A stretch of DNA of 64,000 nucleotides from Labilibaculum sp. (GTDB lineage Bacteria > Bacteroidota > Bacteroidia > Bacteroidales > Marinifilaceae): assembly GCA_016342745.1 (NCBI GenBank), contig JAEINT010000017.1, positions 83,544-147,543 on the forward strand, read 5' to 3'. Both the position numbers and the translations under genes were made by a program. This document shows positions 35,565-45,540 of this stretch, piece by piece (the first letter of the stretch is position 1; every line of letters begins with the position of its first letter). The notes under the pieces are model-generated. The model was given only the letters and a program-made list of their open reading frames with translations, searched no databases and was not told the DNA's origin.

Positions 35565-36044
35565 ATGGAAAAAATAGCAAGCTTTACAGTTGATCACAAT
35601 AAATTAAAAAGAGGAATTTACGTATCTCGAAAAGATAAAGTTGGTGCCGAAACATTAACAAGTTTTGATATCCGTACCAAACTACCGAATATGGAACCTG
35701 CAATGGATATTCCTGCAATGCATACCATGGAACATTTAGGTGCTACCTTTTTGAGAAACCATAAGGAATGGGCAGATCGCACAATCTATTTCGGACCAAT
35801 GGGCTGTCGTACAGGATTCTATTTGATTTTCCAAGGTGACTTAGATTCAAAAGATATCATAAAAGTGACACAGGAAATGTTCGATTTCATGGCTGATTTC
35901 TCTGGCGAAATCCCTGGAACAAACAAAATTGAATGTGGTAACTATATGAGTCATGATTTACCAATGGCTCTTTGGGAAGCAAAACGATTCAAAAATGAAG
36001 TTTTAGGAAGTCTAACTGATGAGAATCTTACTTATCCTGAATAA
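35565..36044 (+). CDS. luxS: S-ribosylhomocysteine lyase
   Basis: 159 aa, family length. Metal motif HTMEH (H53, E56, H57), catalytic GPMGCRTG (C81) and third metal ligand C124 in ECGNYMSHD. It splits S-ribosylhomocysteine to homocysteine and DPD, the autoinducer-2 precursor, completing the activated methyl cycle with MtnN. A terminator follows. Confidence 0.97.
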   Translation: MEKIASFTVDHNKLKRGIYVSRKDKVGAETLTSFDIRTKLPNMEPAMDIPAMHTMEHLGATFLRNHKEWADRTIYFGPMGCRTGFYLIFQGDLDSKDIIKVTQEMFDFMADFSGEIPGTNKIECGNYMSHDLPMALWEAKRFKNEVLGSLTDENLTYPE

Positions 36045-36065
36045 GGGAAGTAAATAAAATATAAG

Positions 36066-36107
36066 AAGAGGCTGTCTTTCAATATGAATTAGACAGCCTC
36101 TTTTTTT
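36066..36107 (+). terminator. Terminator of mtnN-luxS
   Basis: AAGAGGCTGTCT and AGACAGCCTCTT arms around a 13-nt loop, followed by a T run. Confidence 0.92.
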
Positions 36108-36149
36108 GTTTAAATTTCCTTATATTTATTATGAAAAGATTTGTTACTC

Positions 36150-36599
36150 ATGAAGATATCAGGAACTAAATTCATATTAATTACGCTTTTAATTGTTTTG
36201 ATTCCTATTTATGGAAATTGGAAGCTTCTGTTGCATGGTGAAAAGACAGAAGGTGTGGTTGTTAAAATCATAGAACAAGATGCTGGAATGCTAAGATCCT
36301 TCTACTCTATCATTACCTATCAGGCAAATCAAAAACTATACACATTAAAAGGTCCTGAAAATGTTGAATATGAAATAGGAAAAAAATTCCCAATTCTTTT
36401 TTCCACTAATGATCCTGAAAATTCAATCATATTCTCTCTAAGAGGAATCTATGTTAATCGATTCACTTCAGCCGCAGTTGTTATCTTCATTTTATGGATG
36501 GCTTTTTATTTGAGTTTCACACCCAAGAGAACAAATCGAAGATCCGGAAATCCACAAAATAATTCTCAGGAAACAATTCGAAGAAAAAAATTACTCTAA
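36150..36599 (+). CDS. Small DUF3592-like membrane protein
   Basis: 149 aa from ATG 36150 (TTG at 36141 would add three residues). One TM near 6-26, a beta-rich domain with GVVVKIIEQD and IGKKFPILFSTNDPENS as in DUF3592 proteins, a second TM near 108-128 and a basic tail. Function unknown. Confidence 0.65.
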   Translation: MKISGTKFILITLLIVLIPIYGNWKLLLHGEKTEGVVVKIIEQDAGMLRSFYSIITYQANQKLYTLKGPENVEYEIGKKFPILFSTNDPENSIIFSLRGIYVNRFTSAAVVIFILWMAFYLSFTPKRTNRRSGNPQNNSQETIRRKKLL

Positions 36600-36656
36600 A
36601 TCCAATAAGCTTATCATTTTTTCCAGTTCAAAATCGAAATACCCAATTATCGGTTT

Positions 36657-36664
36657 TATCTTTG
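36657..36664 (+). promoter_or_regulatory. -7 element of the U32 peptidase gene
   Basis: TATCTTTG matches TAnnTTTG exactly, 23 bp before the ATG; the -33 element is weak. Confidence 0.5.
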
Positions 36665-36687
36665 CAGCCTGAACAAAAAGAGAAAAA

Positions 36688-38664
36688 ATGAAGAAGCCAG
36701 AATTATTATTACCTGTAGGAAATCCTGAAATGTTTCATGCTGCCATAAAAGGTGGAGCCGATGCCGTTTATCTAGGTTTGCGCCAGTTTAATGCCAGAGG
36801 AAGAGCAACAAACTTTTCAGTGAGTCAATTACAGTCCTTACTTAAGCTGGCTTACAAAAATAACATCAAGGTATATCTTACCTTAAATACTGTTATAAAA
36901 AACGATGAAATAGCCGATTTACTTGACACTTTAAATCTGGTAAAGAAATCGTCGATTAGTGCAATTATTATTCAAGATTGGGGCGTTTACCATTTGGTAA
37001 AAAAGCATTTCCCAGAAATTACAGTGCATGCGAGTACACAAATGGCCAATCACAATTCATTAGGAGCCATTTATTCACAGCAAAAAGATTTTGAACGAGT
37101 GGTTATGGCAAGAGAATTAACCCTTCCTGAACTAAAAGAAATCAAAAAGAAATCGGACATTGAATTGGAGATTTTCATGCACGGAGCTCTATGCTATTCC
37201 TTTTCTGGAATGTGCCTATTTAGTAGCTATCTAGGTGGAAGTGGAGCCAACAGAGGTTTGTGCGCACAACCCTGTCGTCGTTTTTACCAATCGGGAAAAC
37301 AAAAAAGCTATGTCTTTAGTTTGAAAGACAACCAAGCTGTTGAAGTATTACCAGAATTAATAAAAATAGGCATTGAATCGATTAAGGTTGAAGGCCGTAT
37401 GAAACCTGCTGAATTTGTTTACAATGTATCTCGTGCTTACCGAGAAGTTATTGACAATAACAATATTGAAACTGCGAAAAAACTTCTAAACTACGACATG
37501 GGTCGTGAAAAGACAGGATACTTTTTGGCTGGCAATGTAAGTAGTGCCATCACTCAAAATACAAACACTGGTATTCTTATTGGTGAAGTATTGGAAAGAG
37601 ATAACGATCGTGTAATTATCTCTTCGGATCATGAACTAAAACTTGGTAATCGAATTCGCATTAAGCAACGAAGTGGGGAGCCTCAAAAAGCAATTAAAAT
37701 CAAAGAAATTGATTTGCTCGAAGAAGGTGTTTATAAAGTAAATGCAAAAGACGCTATCGCTAGATCTGGCGATCAAGTTTACCTTGCGGGATTGCAAGAG
37801 GAGAAATTCTCTAGTAAATTCACTGAAGAAGGTAAGCCGCTACCAATAAACATGCATCGTGGAGCCAGAACCAAAATTGTTAAAAGTTTAGGAAAAAAAG
37901 ACAGTCCAAAGAAAGAACAGATCTATGTGCGTATTGATTCCATGGCTTGGTTAAGAAAGATCCATTTAAACGAGATGGATTACTTAATCTTGAACTTGAA
38001 AAAATCGGAATGGAAAGAATTACGATTAAATGCTCCTTTCCTACAAAAGAACGCAGGGAAAATATTCATCGAATTGCCAAAGTTCATTCCTGAAAATGAC
38101 ATCGATTTTTACAAGGACATTTGCGATAAGGCAATGAAAAATGGTTATCAAAACTTCATGATCAGTCACTTATCACAGAAGCTTATTGTTCCTGCAAAAG
38201 CTAGAATAGCGTGTAACGAGAATGTATATCTGTTTAATGAGGCAGCCGTTGCTCACGTTCAGGAAGAAGGTATTAACTTATACACTCATCCACAGGAAAA
38301 CGATCTAGAGAATTTGCTGCTTGGAAACGATCGTTTTGGTATTATTCCAGTCTATTTTTATCCTCAGTTATTCTTCTCGAGAATGCCTGTAAAATTGCAT
38401 AAGGAAGATGAGTTAATTGATGATATGCAGGGTGAATTTGATAAAGACCTTAGAGATGGAATCACAATTGTATATCCTAAACATCCTGTAACCTGGATGC
38501 AACAGAAAAATAATCTTATTAAAGAAGGATTTAAGCGTTTCATGATTGATTTAACGCATGAAAAACCTTCGTCGAACACCTTTAAGCGTCTGATTAAAAA
38601 CTTTCAACAAGCTAAGCAGGCACAACCGTCTACTAGCTTTAACATGAAAAAAGGACTTAAGTAA
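36688..38664 (+). CDS. U32-family peptidase-like protein (TrhP/YegQ type)
   Basis: 658 aa. Start KKPELLLPVGNPEMFHAAIKGGADAVYLG, the U32 signature EIFMHGALCYSFSGMC, and the following LCAQPCRRFY give four cysteines for an Fe-S cluster as in TrhP. The region after about residue 300 is a beta-barrel (LIGEVLERDNDRVIIS) plus a further TIM-barrel-like part, as in the long DUF3656-containing members. Related proteins hydroxylate tRNA wobble uridine (ho5U34) using prephenate; whether this copy acts on tRNA or is another U32 paralog cannot be decided here. Confidence 0.85.
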   Translation: MKKPELLLPVGNPEMFHAAIKGGADAVYLGLRQFNARGRATNFSVSQLQSLLKLAYKNNIKVYLTLNTVIKNDEIADLLDTLNLVKKSSISAIIIQDWGVYHLVKKHFPEITVHASTQMANHNSLGAIYSQQKDFERVVMARELTLPELKEIKKKSDIELEIFMHGALCYSFSGMCLFSSYLGGSGANRGLCAQPCRRFYQSGKQKSYVFSLKDNQAVEVLPELIKIGIESIKVEGRMKPAEFVYNVSRAYREVIDNNNIETAKKLLNYDMGREKTGYFLAGNVSSAITQNTNTGILIGEVLERDNDRVIISSDHELKLGNRIRIKQRSGEPQKAIKIKEIDLLEEGVYKVNAKDAIARSGDQVYLAGLQEEKFSSKFTEEGKPLPINMHRGARTKIVKSLGKKDSPKKEQIYVRIDSMAWLRKIHLNEMDYLILNLKKSEWKELRLNAPFLQKNAGKIFIELPKFIPENDIDFYKDICDKAMKNGYQNFMISHLSQKLIVPAKARIACNENVYLFNEAAVAHVQEEGINLYTHPQENDLENLLLGNDRFGIIPVYFYPQLFFSRMPVKLHKEDELIDDMQGEFDKDLRDGITIVYPKHPVTWMQQKNNLIKEGFKRFMIDLTHEKPSSNTFKRLIKNFQQAKQAQPSTSFNMKKGLK

Positions 38665-38704
38665 TTAAGGTTTCTAAATGATTAATTAATCCTATTTATA
38701 ATAT

Positions 38705-38734
38705 AGAGTCTCACTTGCCGTGAGGCTCTTTTTT
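38705..38734 (+). terminator. Terminator of the U32 gene
   Basis: AGAGTCTCA and TGAGGCTCT arms (one G-T pair), 7-nt loop, T run. Confidence 0.85.
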
Positions 38735-38922
38735 ATAGAAAATTTACTGATTTGAAATCTTGAAACTATGTATCTCCTTCTGTTTATTACTCATGACTAA
38801 ATTTTAATTCTTAATTAAAAGCAATATGTTGCGGAAACTATATCAATTGTAAGGAAAAACAATGGTTTTTTACTAATTTGGTCGGCGAACATTCAAAAAT
38901 TATTAACACTAAAACGAACAAC

Positions 38923-41028
38923 GTGAAAAAGACTTTCCTTTACGTACTTATTGCAGGTATCGGTTTAACCGCTTGTAATGATAACAAAAGTGAGCAAAAG
39001 ACTGATAATCCGTTTTTTGCTGATTACAATACACCACATCAAACACCTCCATTTGATCTAATTAATTTTGAACACTTCGAGCCTGCTTTTACAGAAGGTA
39101 TGGTACAAGGTCGTGCAGAAATTGATGCAATTGCAAACAGCAAAGAAACGCCTACATTCGAAAATACAATTGTAGCTTACGAAAAAGCTGGAAAATTGCT
39201 AGGTAAAGTAAGTGATGTATTCTTTAATATTAAAGGATCAGAGAATACTGATTCAATTGCTGCCTTGGCTAAAAAATTGTCACCAATCATGACAAAATAT
39301 AGCGCTGATATTAGCTTGAACGAAAATCTATTCAAGAGAATTAAGACAGTATATGAGCAAAAAGATCAATTAGAACTTTCTGTTGAAGAACAAAACATGC
39401 TTGAGAAAATGTATCAAGGATTTGTTCGAAGTGGTGCTAATCTTCCTGCTGATAAAAAAGAGCAATTACGTGCTATTGATTCTGAACTTTCTTCATTAAC
39501 GCTTCAATTTGGAGATAATATCTTGAAAGAAACCAATAATTTTAAATTGGTTATTGATAATAAAAAAGACCTTGCTGGTTTGCCTGCAGGTGTAATTGCT
39601 GCCGCAGCTGAGGCTTCTGGTGAAGAAGGTAAATGGTTATTTACAACTCAAAAGCCAAGCATGCTTCCTTTCCTACAATATGCAGAAAATCGTGAGTTAA
39701 GAAAGCAATTGTACATGGGTTACACAAACCGTGGTAACAACAACAACGAATTCGATAACAAAGAGAACGCCAAGAAAATCGTAAACCTTCGTATTAAACG
39801 TGCTCAATTATTTGGTTACAATAACCACGCAGAGTATGTTCTTGAAAAAAATATGGCGAAAACTCCCGAAAAAGCTTTCGAATTATTGAACAAGCTATGG
39901 AAAGCTGCTCTTCCTAATGCGAAGAAAGAGGTAGCCGAAATGCAAAAAATGATTGTTAAAGAAGGTGGGAAATTCCAATTAGCTTCTTATGACTGGTGGT
40001 TTTATGCAGACAAAGTGAAAAAAGCAAAGTATGATTTAGATGAAGAAGAATTGAAGCCATACTTCGAAATTAACAACGTTCGTGATGGTGCTTTTACATT
40101 AGCATCTAAACTATATGGTATCAAATTTATTCCTCGTAATGATATCGCTAAATTCAATCCTGAAAACCAGGTATTCGAATTGCAAGAAGAAGATGGATCT
40201 CATATCGGTATTTTCTACATGGATTTTCACCCACGTGCTTCTAAGCGTGGTGGAGCATGGATGAGTTCATTCCGTAAGCAATCAGGTTTTGGTACTGCTA
40301 AGCCAGTATCTCCTGTTATTCTAAACATCTGTAACTTTACTAAGCCTGTTGGTGATACTCCATCATTATTGACTCCAGACGAAGTTGAGACTTTGTTCCA
40401 TGAATTTGGTCATGCTCTTCACGGATTCCTATCTAAATGTGAGTACAACTACTTGTCAGGAACTTCTGTTTCTCGCGATTTCGTTGAGCTTCCATCTCAG
40501 GTAATGGAAAATTGGTGTTTCGAACCTGAAATGTTAGCTTTATATGCTAAGCATTACCAAACTGGAGAAGTAATTCCTGTTGAATTGGTGAAGAAAATTC
40601 AAAATGCTGGTAAATTTAATCAAGGATTTGCAACTGTTGAATACCTTGCAGCTTCAATGTTAGATATGAAATATCATACTTTATCTAATGAATTAACTGA
40701 AGATGTAATGACTTTTGAGAAGAACTATTTAGATGAACTTGGATTAATTCCTGAAATCTACTCTAGATACCGTTCTACTTATTTCAATCACATTTTCGCT
40801 GGTGGATATTCTGCTGGTTACTATGCTTACATTTGGGCTGGAGTTTTAGATTCAGATGCTTTTATGGCGTTTAAAGAAACTTCTTTATTCGATAAAGCAA
40901 CTGCAAAAGCTTTCCGCGATAACGTATTGGCTAAAGGTGGTACAGAAGATCCAATGGAATTGTACAAAGCATTTAGAGGTGCTGAGCCAAGTATCGATCC
41001 TCTTTTAATTAAGCGTGGATTAAAATAA
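38923..41028 (+). CDS. dcp: M3-family peptidyl-dipeptidase lipoprotein
   Basis: 701 aa from GTG 38923, chosen because it starts a signal peptide KKTFLYVLIAGIGLTAC with a lipobox Cys; a TTG at 38878 would give an unlikely leader. Zinc motif HEFGH in TLFHEFGHALHGF, with the following E ligand region. Family members cut dipeptides from the C-terminus of oligopeptides; here the enzyme is exported and lipid anchored, for use of external peptides. A TAATTTG sequence at 38874-38880 may be its -7 element. Confidence 0.92.
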   Translation: MKKTFLYVLIAGIGLTACNDNKSEQKTDNPFFADYNTPHQTPPFDLINFEHFEPAFTEGMVQGRAEIDAIANSKETPTFENTIVAYEKAGKLLGKVSDVFFNIKGSENTDSIAALAKKLSPIMTKYSADISLNENLFKRIKTVYEQKDQLELSVEEQNMLEKMYQGFVRSGANLPADKKEQLRAIDSELSSLTLQFGDNILKETNNFKLVIDNKKDLAGLPAGVIAAAAEASGEEGKWLFTTQKPSMLPFLQYAENRELRKQLYMGYTNRGNNNNEFDNKENAKKIVNLRIKRAQLFGYNNHAEYVLEKNMAKTPEKAFELLNKLWKAALPNAKKEVAEMQKMIVKEGGKFQLASYDWWFYADKVKKAKYDLDEEELKPYFEINNVRDGAFTLASKLYGIKFIPRNDIAKFNPENQVFELQEEDGSHIGIFYMDFHPRASKRGGAWMSSFRKQSGFGTAKPVSPVILNICNFTKPVGDTPSLLTPDEVETLFHEFGHALHGFLSKCEYNYLSGTSVSRDFVELPSQVMENWCFEPEMLALYAKHYQTGEVIPVELVKKIQNAGKFNQGFATVEYLAASMLDMKYHTLSNELTEDVMTFEKNYLDELGLIPEIYSRYRSTYFNHIFAGGYSAGYYAYIWAGVLDSDAFMAFKETSLFDKATAKAFRDNVLAKGGTEDPMELYKAFRGAEPSIDPLLIKRGLK

Positions 41029-41061
41029 AAACGATTAGCATTTAGCTACTGGTAAAAATAT

Positions 41062-41095
41062 AAAACTCCGATTCACACTGTGAATCGGAGTTTTT
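41062..41095 (+). terminator. Terminator of the M3 peptidase gene
   Basis: AAAACTCCGATTCAC and GTGAATCGGAGTTTTT arms around a 3-nt loop. Confidence 0.93.
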
Positions 41096-41206
41096 ATTTG
41101 TCTTAATATTTCTAGTCTTGAATTATCCCTTACACGAAAATCATATCAATCTTAATAATCTACCTCTGGCTATTATTAATTAATCATTCTTAATTTATAA
41201 TTGAAT

Positions 41207-41794
41207 TTATTCCTCGTATTCTTCTTTTTTGATATACATATTCAAAACCTTATGCTGCATTGCATCAATTGGATATCCTTCGGGCTCCAACACATAATTC
41301 ATTGCAATACCATCTAACATCGATGCCAAGAAACGTGTTTCCATTTTTGGATTTTCAGCTCCCTCCTTCTCAAAATATTCTACTAACATATCTAACAAAG
41401 GATTAACAATTTCCAACAATTCTTGTTTGTATAATGCAACCACACCTGGTTGTAATCTAAGGGAATAAAACAATCTAAAAAATTCAAGGTTCTTTTCTAC
41501 AGAATCGAAATAATCATTAATGAAAAACAGTAATTCTACTTCCTGCAGTTTCCCATCCTGATTTGGATCTATACCATCAAAAACCAAATGAACAGCCTCC
41601 GCTACAACTGTATGTAGCAAGCTTTCTTTTGTTTCAAAATAGGTGAATAAATCTTTTTCTGTTATTTCTAGTGCACTTGCAATATCTGCTCCTGTAGTAA
41701 TGAAATAACCATCTCTCACAAAAATTTCCAAAGCAGTGTTTAGAATTTCTTTTCTCTTCAAATCTTCGCTTGATGTATTCTTTTTTGGAGCCAT
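41207..41794 (-). CDS. TetR-family regulator
   Basis: 195 aa. N-terminal HTH with FITTGADIASALEITEKDLFTYFETKESLL, a standard TetR DNA-binding domain; C-terminal ligand domain not assigned. No transporter gene is adjacent, so its target is unknown. An EFGG-free acidic stretch IDPNQDGKLQEVEL near residue 75 resembles an EF-hand loop (DPNQDGKLQEVE), which is odd for this family but may be chance. Confidence 0.88.
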   Translation of the reverse strand: MAPKKNTSSEDLKRKEILNTALEIFVRDGYFITTGADIASALEITEKDLFTYFETKESLLHTVVAEAVHLVFDGIDPNQDGKLQEVELLFFINDYFDSVEKNLEFFRLFYSLRLQPGVVALYKQELLEIVNPLLDMLVEYFEKEGAENPKMETRFLASMLDGIAMNYVLEPEGYPIDAMQHKVLNMYIKKEEYEE

Positions 41795-41996
41795 ATCATT
41801 ATAATTTAAAGAATTAGACTTCTATTTATTCCTAAGTTACAACACAATATGCTGTATATCCAAAAAAAACTTATGGAGAAAATTAAGATTTAGGCTTTCA
41901 TTCTAACTTCTAATATTAATAGTCATTGATTGATCCATACCAAAATGGAGCTAAATTTTAGACAAAAACCATAATTGAAATAAGAACCTAGATAAT

Positions 41997-42365
41997 CTAG
42001 TCCAACCAATCAAGAGCGGCACTCAATGTAGAAAATGGCTTAATATTCAATCTTTTAAGTTTTGTTTTTGCTATGATGGGAAATATTGTTTTTTGAGGAG
42101 TATTAACAACAATAGCCAGTTGAAAATTATAAATAGCTGGAGTTCGTTTGATGTATTTTAGTACCTTTTGGAAGTCACTTATACCCATTGCAAACTTAGC
42201 ATGGCTAAAATCTGAAACAATGCCAGAAAAATCCTCATTAGCATACCTTTAAAAAATATATCTAAAGGATTCAATTACGTCATCGGCCTTCACTTTTCCA
42301 TAAAATTCCCGCAATAGGATATTAGATGAACCCCATTTTATAATTTCATATTTAACTTCAGCCAT
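41997..42365 (-). pseudogene. Small STAS/SpoIIAA-like protein with an in-frame TAA
   Basis: From ATG 42365 the frame reads MAEVKYEIIKWGSSNILLRE through FRYIF, meets TAA at 42251-42249, and continues in the same frame for 83 more codons (RYANEDFSGIVSDFSHAKF to SAALDWLD) to its natural stop. The full product would be about 121 aa, resembling single-domain STAS-like proteins that end in a SLEAALEWL-type helix. One base change from a sense codon (AAA, CAA or GAA) explains the break. It may be a recent pseudogene or a sequencing error; readthrough is less likely. Confidence 0.7.
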
Positions 42366-42424
42366 TTTGCAAATATAATTTTCAAATTGGTTTACGACAC
42401 AAAAGGTAAAATGTTGTGATGCAA

Positions 42425-42450
42425 CAAAGGGCACAATATTGTGCCCTTTG
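42425..42450. terminator. Palindromic terminator after the sulfur operon
   Basis: Perfect 26-bp palindrome (CAAAGGGCACAAT and its complement), 37 bp past the last gene of the operon and upstream of the broken STAS-like gene. Confidence 0.8.
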
Positions 42451-42486
42451 TAATAACCTACTAAATCTATTATTTATCTATAAAAA

Positions 42487-43341
42487 TTATTTCACTTTAT
42501 TAGCAGCAACACTTTGCCACTCATAATATGCTCCGTCGTACACTTTTACTTTGGTATAATCTAAGGCCGTAGTTAATGCTAAATATACAATCCCAGCTCT
42601 TACACTAGTTTCACAAAATAAAACTACTTCCTTATCAGCAGTAATACCTTTAGATTTAAACAATTTCGCTAATTCCTCTTTGCTTTTTAGCATTTTTTTA
42701 GCGTTTAAAACATGCTTAAACTCAAGATTTATCGATCCGGGAATAGTACCTTTTCTAATTTTAGAAACTTTAGTTCCGTTAAACTCTTCAGGAGAACGAA
42801 CATCAACTAAAATTGCATTAGGATTCGCCATAGCTTTCTTAATGTATGCTAAATCAACATTCATACCCTTATTAACAGATGCAGTAAATGTTGCTGGCTT
42901 TACTTTAGAAGGCATACGTGTTACTGGCTTTCTTGCAGCTTTCCACGCATCAATATGTCCATTTAATATTTTCACATTCTTTGCTCCCATGTATTTCAAA
43001 ATCCAATACAAACGACCAGAATATTTACCTGTACCACTATCGTAAATCACAATATTTTTAGATTCACTTACTCCTTTAGAACCAAGAATCTTAGCAATCT
43101 CAGCCGTAGGTTTCAATAGACTTAAAATTGGTTCATTATTATAAAGATCTTTATGGTTTACATTAACCGCGTTTATAATATGAACTTTTTTATAATCTGC
43201 AGGTTTTCTAGCTGAAATTAAAACCGTATTCTTATCCTTCATAATTTTCACGTAATCTTTAACTGAGATTACATCGGCCTGAGCCCAACTTGCTTGTGCT
43301 CCTATAAAAAGCAGCAACGCAAAGACTAAAAATTTTTTCAT
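42487..43341 (-). CDS. Exported two-domain rhodanese (thiosulfate/mercaptopyruvate sulfurtransferase)
   Basis: 284 aa. Sec signal peptide (KKFLVFALLLFIGAQASWA). An inactive N-terminal rhodanese domain (VIYDSGTGKYSGRLYWILKY) and a catalytic C-terminal domain with loop FCETSVRAG carrying the active Cys. This is the SseA/TST layout, but exported. It would move sulfane sulfur from thiosulfate or a similar donor in the periplasm. Last gene of the sulfur operon. Confidence 0.88.
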   Translation of the reverse strand: MKKFLVFALLLFIGAQASWAQADVISVKDYVKIMKDKNTVLISARKPADYKKVHIINAVNVNHKDLYNNEPILSLLKPTAEIAKILGSKGVSESKNIVIYDSGTGKYSGRLYWILKYMGAKNVKILNGHIDAWKAARKPVTRMPSKVKPATFTASVNKGMNVDLAYIKKAMANPNAILVDVRSPEEFNGTKVSKIRKGTIPGSINLEFKHVLNAKKMLKSKEELAKLFKSKGITADKEVVLFCETSVRAGIVYLALTTALDYTKVKVYDGAYYEWQSVAANKVK

Positions 43342-43378
43342 AATATCTTAATTTTAAATTTCTCTGATTAAATAGATC

Positions 43379-44413
43379 TTAGAATTTAACCGTTACTTGA
43401 AGCATGAAAATATCATTGTCAATTTCATGAGCACGCTCTGCACGATAAACGTAGTTGGCTTGAATTTTAGTCCAATCGTTTAAGAAATAATTTAAACCAT
43501 AAGTTGTACAAAATTCAGTATTGTTATCCATGTCCTTATCTGAATCGAAATATTCAAATTTAACAACAGGTTGGAAATTATTATTAAATCGATACATTCC
43601 CATTAAAAACATACCATCACGCTTTACATCGCCTGTGTTATATACTAATTCTTCGCCGCATCCACCGCCAGTAGTATATGATCCAACATCTTTACCATAC
43701 AAATATTCACCTTGAAACATAAAAGCTCCATTTGTATATTGAATATCAGCACCAAAACGAGTACGCTCATCATCATCTGCACCTTCTGTTACTGATTTAG
43801 ATTCGCCATACTTATAACTAGCACCAATTTTCAGGTTCTTGTGAGCATTTAAAACGATACGTGTAGCATAATCTTTGCGCTTATTATTATCACTTTCGAA
43901 AAGACCAGTTCCATTGGTAACAGCAAAACTATATTGAAAAAGAGTTGAATCTGCTCCACCTAAAATCATGAAACCACGGTCGCGATCCGGTGATGCTAAC
44001 TGAGTAACAACCTTCGAACGATTAATTGTATGCAACTTATGACATGCAGTGTTTAATTCTAAAGAAATTGGAGATTTAAACGACCCCATCGAAATTTTAG
44101 CAAAATCGAAACGAGAATAAGTTACAAATGCGTCTAATAAATATGGAGTTCCATCATTTTTTGTTGGACTAGATTCCAATACCATATAATAGCTAATATC
44201 GTAAGGAATAGATCCCATAGCACCAATTCTAGCTCTATTAAAATCGAAAGTGTTGGTATCATCATCTAAATCCATTTGATTGTACTCAAATTTTGGCTGA
44301 AAAAAACCAAACACATTAACTCCTTCGCCCGAAGGTTCATCACAACCTTGAGCTATTGATAGATTAGGAGCAAATAAGAAAGCTGCTAAAATAATTATAT
44401 ATATATTTTTCAT
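43379..44413 (-). CDS. Outer-membrane porin (phosphate-selective O/P-like)
   Basis: 344 aa. Signal peptide ending SIAQ; beta-barrel pattern of alternating aromatic strands, e.g. FGFFQPKFEYNQMD at the start and FMLQVTVKF at the C-terminus, which ends in Phe as usual for outer-membrane barrels. The start matches OprO/P-like porins. In this operon it may admit sulfur oxyanions such as tetrathionate or thiosulfate; this is inference. Confidence 0.78.
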   Translation of the reverse strand: MKNIYIIILAAFLFAPNLSIAQGCDEPSGEGVNVFGFFQPKFEYNQMDLDDDTNTFDFNRARIGAMGSIPYDISYYMVLESSPTKNDGTPYLLDAFVTYSRFDFAKISMGSFKSPISLELNTACHKLHTINRSKVVTQLASPDRDRGFMILGGADSTLFQYSFAVTNGTGLFESDNNKRKDYATRIVLNAHKNLKIGASYKYGESKSVTEGADDDERTRFGADIQYTNGAFMFQGEYLYGKDVGSYTTGGGCGEELVYNTGDVKRDGMFLMGMYRFNNNFQPVVKFEYFDSDKDMDNNTEFCTTYGLNYFLNDWTKIQANYVYRAERAHEIDNDIFMLQVTVKF

Positions 44414-44493
44414 TTGATTATTATTTAAAAGTTAGAAATTGTGAATCCTGAAAGAATCACGCAAATAATGCATTTCGTTTACAAATAAGTTTC

Positions 44494-45471
44494 TTAGTTA
44501 ACCAATGGTAAATCGACTGTAGGTGTCACGAATTGATGACTTTCTAAAATCGGGTAAATCATATTGTTTGAACCAAATTTTAAGGATAATGCATCATATC
44601 CTAATACATTTAAATAGGCAGTAATCATAGATGAAGTTTGTCCTGTCCAGCAATATGTTACAATTGTTGCATCTGAATCAAGATTAGCAATTTCACCATT
44701 TTCAATACTTAATGGCTGAATTCTATATGCACCTGCAATGTGTCCGTAATGATCTACATCAGCTTGTGCCCAATAATTATTAATAAAATAATCGGTTGGA
44801 GCAGCTAAAACAGCCGTTGCAGCAATTCCTTTAAAGCCACCTGTAATCATTGCTTGAACTCTCTCTTCTAACATAGCCGGACCTGTAGATGCCGTAACTG
44901 TTAATGAAGGGTAGGTAAAAGTTTGATTTGTAGCAACTGGTGTAGTAACCCAATTTGCATTTCCGATTGCATTCGCTCCATTAGTAGCTCCAGAATTACT
45001 TTCCCATGATCCTGATAAAGTAGAATTCCATCCGCTCATTCCCCATTTCAATACTTTTGCATCAGCATATCCACTTAAACGAAGCGCAACAACTGCATGA
45101 GAAGCTGTTTGTCCGGTATAACAAGCAACTAAAATTGGTTTTGTAGTACCTACAGCATCTGTTAAAATATTTCCTAATGAAGAATTAACAGCACCTTCGA
45201 TATGACCAGCGGCAAAAGCATCTGCAGCACGAATATCTATAACATCGTATGTGCCAAGGAAAGTCGCTAAATCGGCTTGTGCCGGAGCTGCGGTAATCCA
45301 ACCTGTCAGTACATCAGGTAAATCCATATCATTCGCAACCAAATAATCTGTTAACTCAGCAAAATTTTCACCTCCTACAACAATAACTTCATCATCATCT
45401 TCCTTACACGAAGTCAGAAACAATGCCGGTAATAAAGTCAAAATCAATAAATACTTTAATAATTTTTTCAT
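44494..45471 (-). CDS. Lipoprotein with two active-type rhodanese domains
   Basis: 325 aa. Lipobox FLTSC (Cys22). Both rhodanese domains keep the active Cys in near identical loops: CYTGQTAS (C117) and CWTGQTSS (C274). This differs from the SseA type, where the first domain has lost its Cys. It would sit at the membrane facing the periplasm and could pass persulfide between two sites. The region between domains (about 150-200) is Ser/Thr/Ala rich. Confidence 0.85.
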   Translation of the reverse strand: MKKLLKYLLILTLLPALFLTSCKEDDDEVIVVGGENFAELTDYLVANDMDLPDVLTGWITAAPAQADLATFLGTYDVIDIRAADAFAAGHIEGAVNSSLGNILTDAVGTTKPILVACYTGQTASHAVVALRLSGYADAKVLKWGMSGWNSTLSGSWESNSGATNGANAIGNANWVTTPVATNQTFTYPSLTVTASTGPAMLEERVQAMITGGFKGIAATAVLAAPTDYFINNYWAQADVDHYGHIAGAYRIQPLSIENGEIANLDSDATIVTYCWTGQTSSMITAYLNVLGYDALSLKFGSNNMIYPILESHQFVTPTVDLPLVN

Positions 45472-45540
45472 AACAGTAGTTTTGAATTAAGTAATTAGTT
45501 TTAGTGTTTAGATTATCAAGAAAATAATTTCTAAAAAGAT

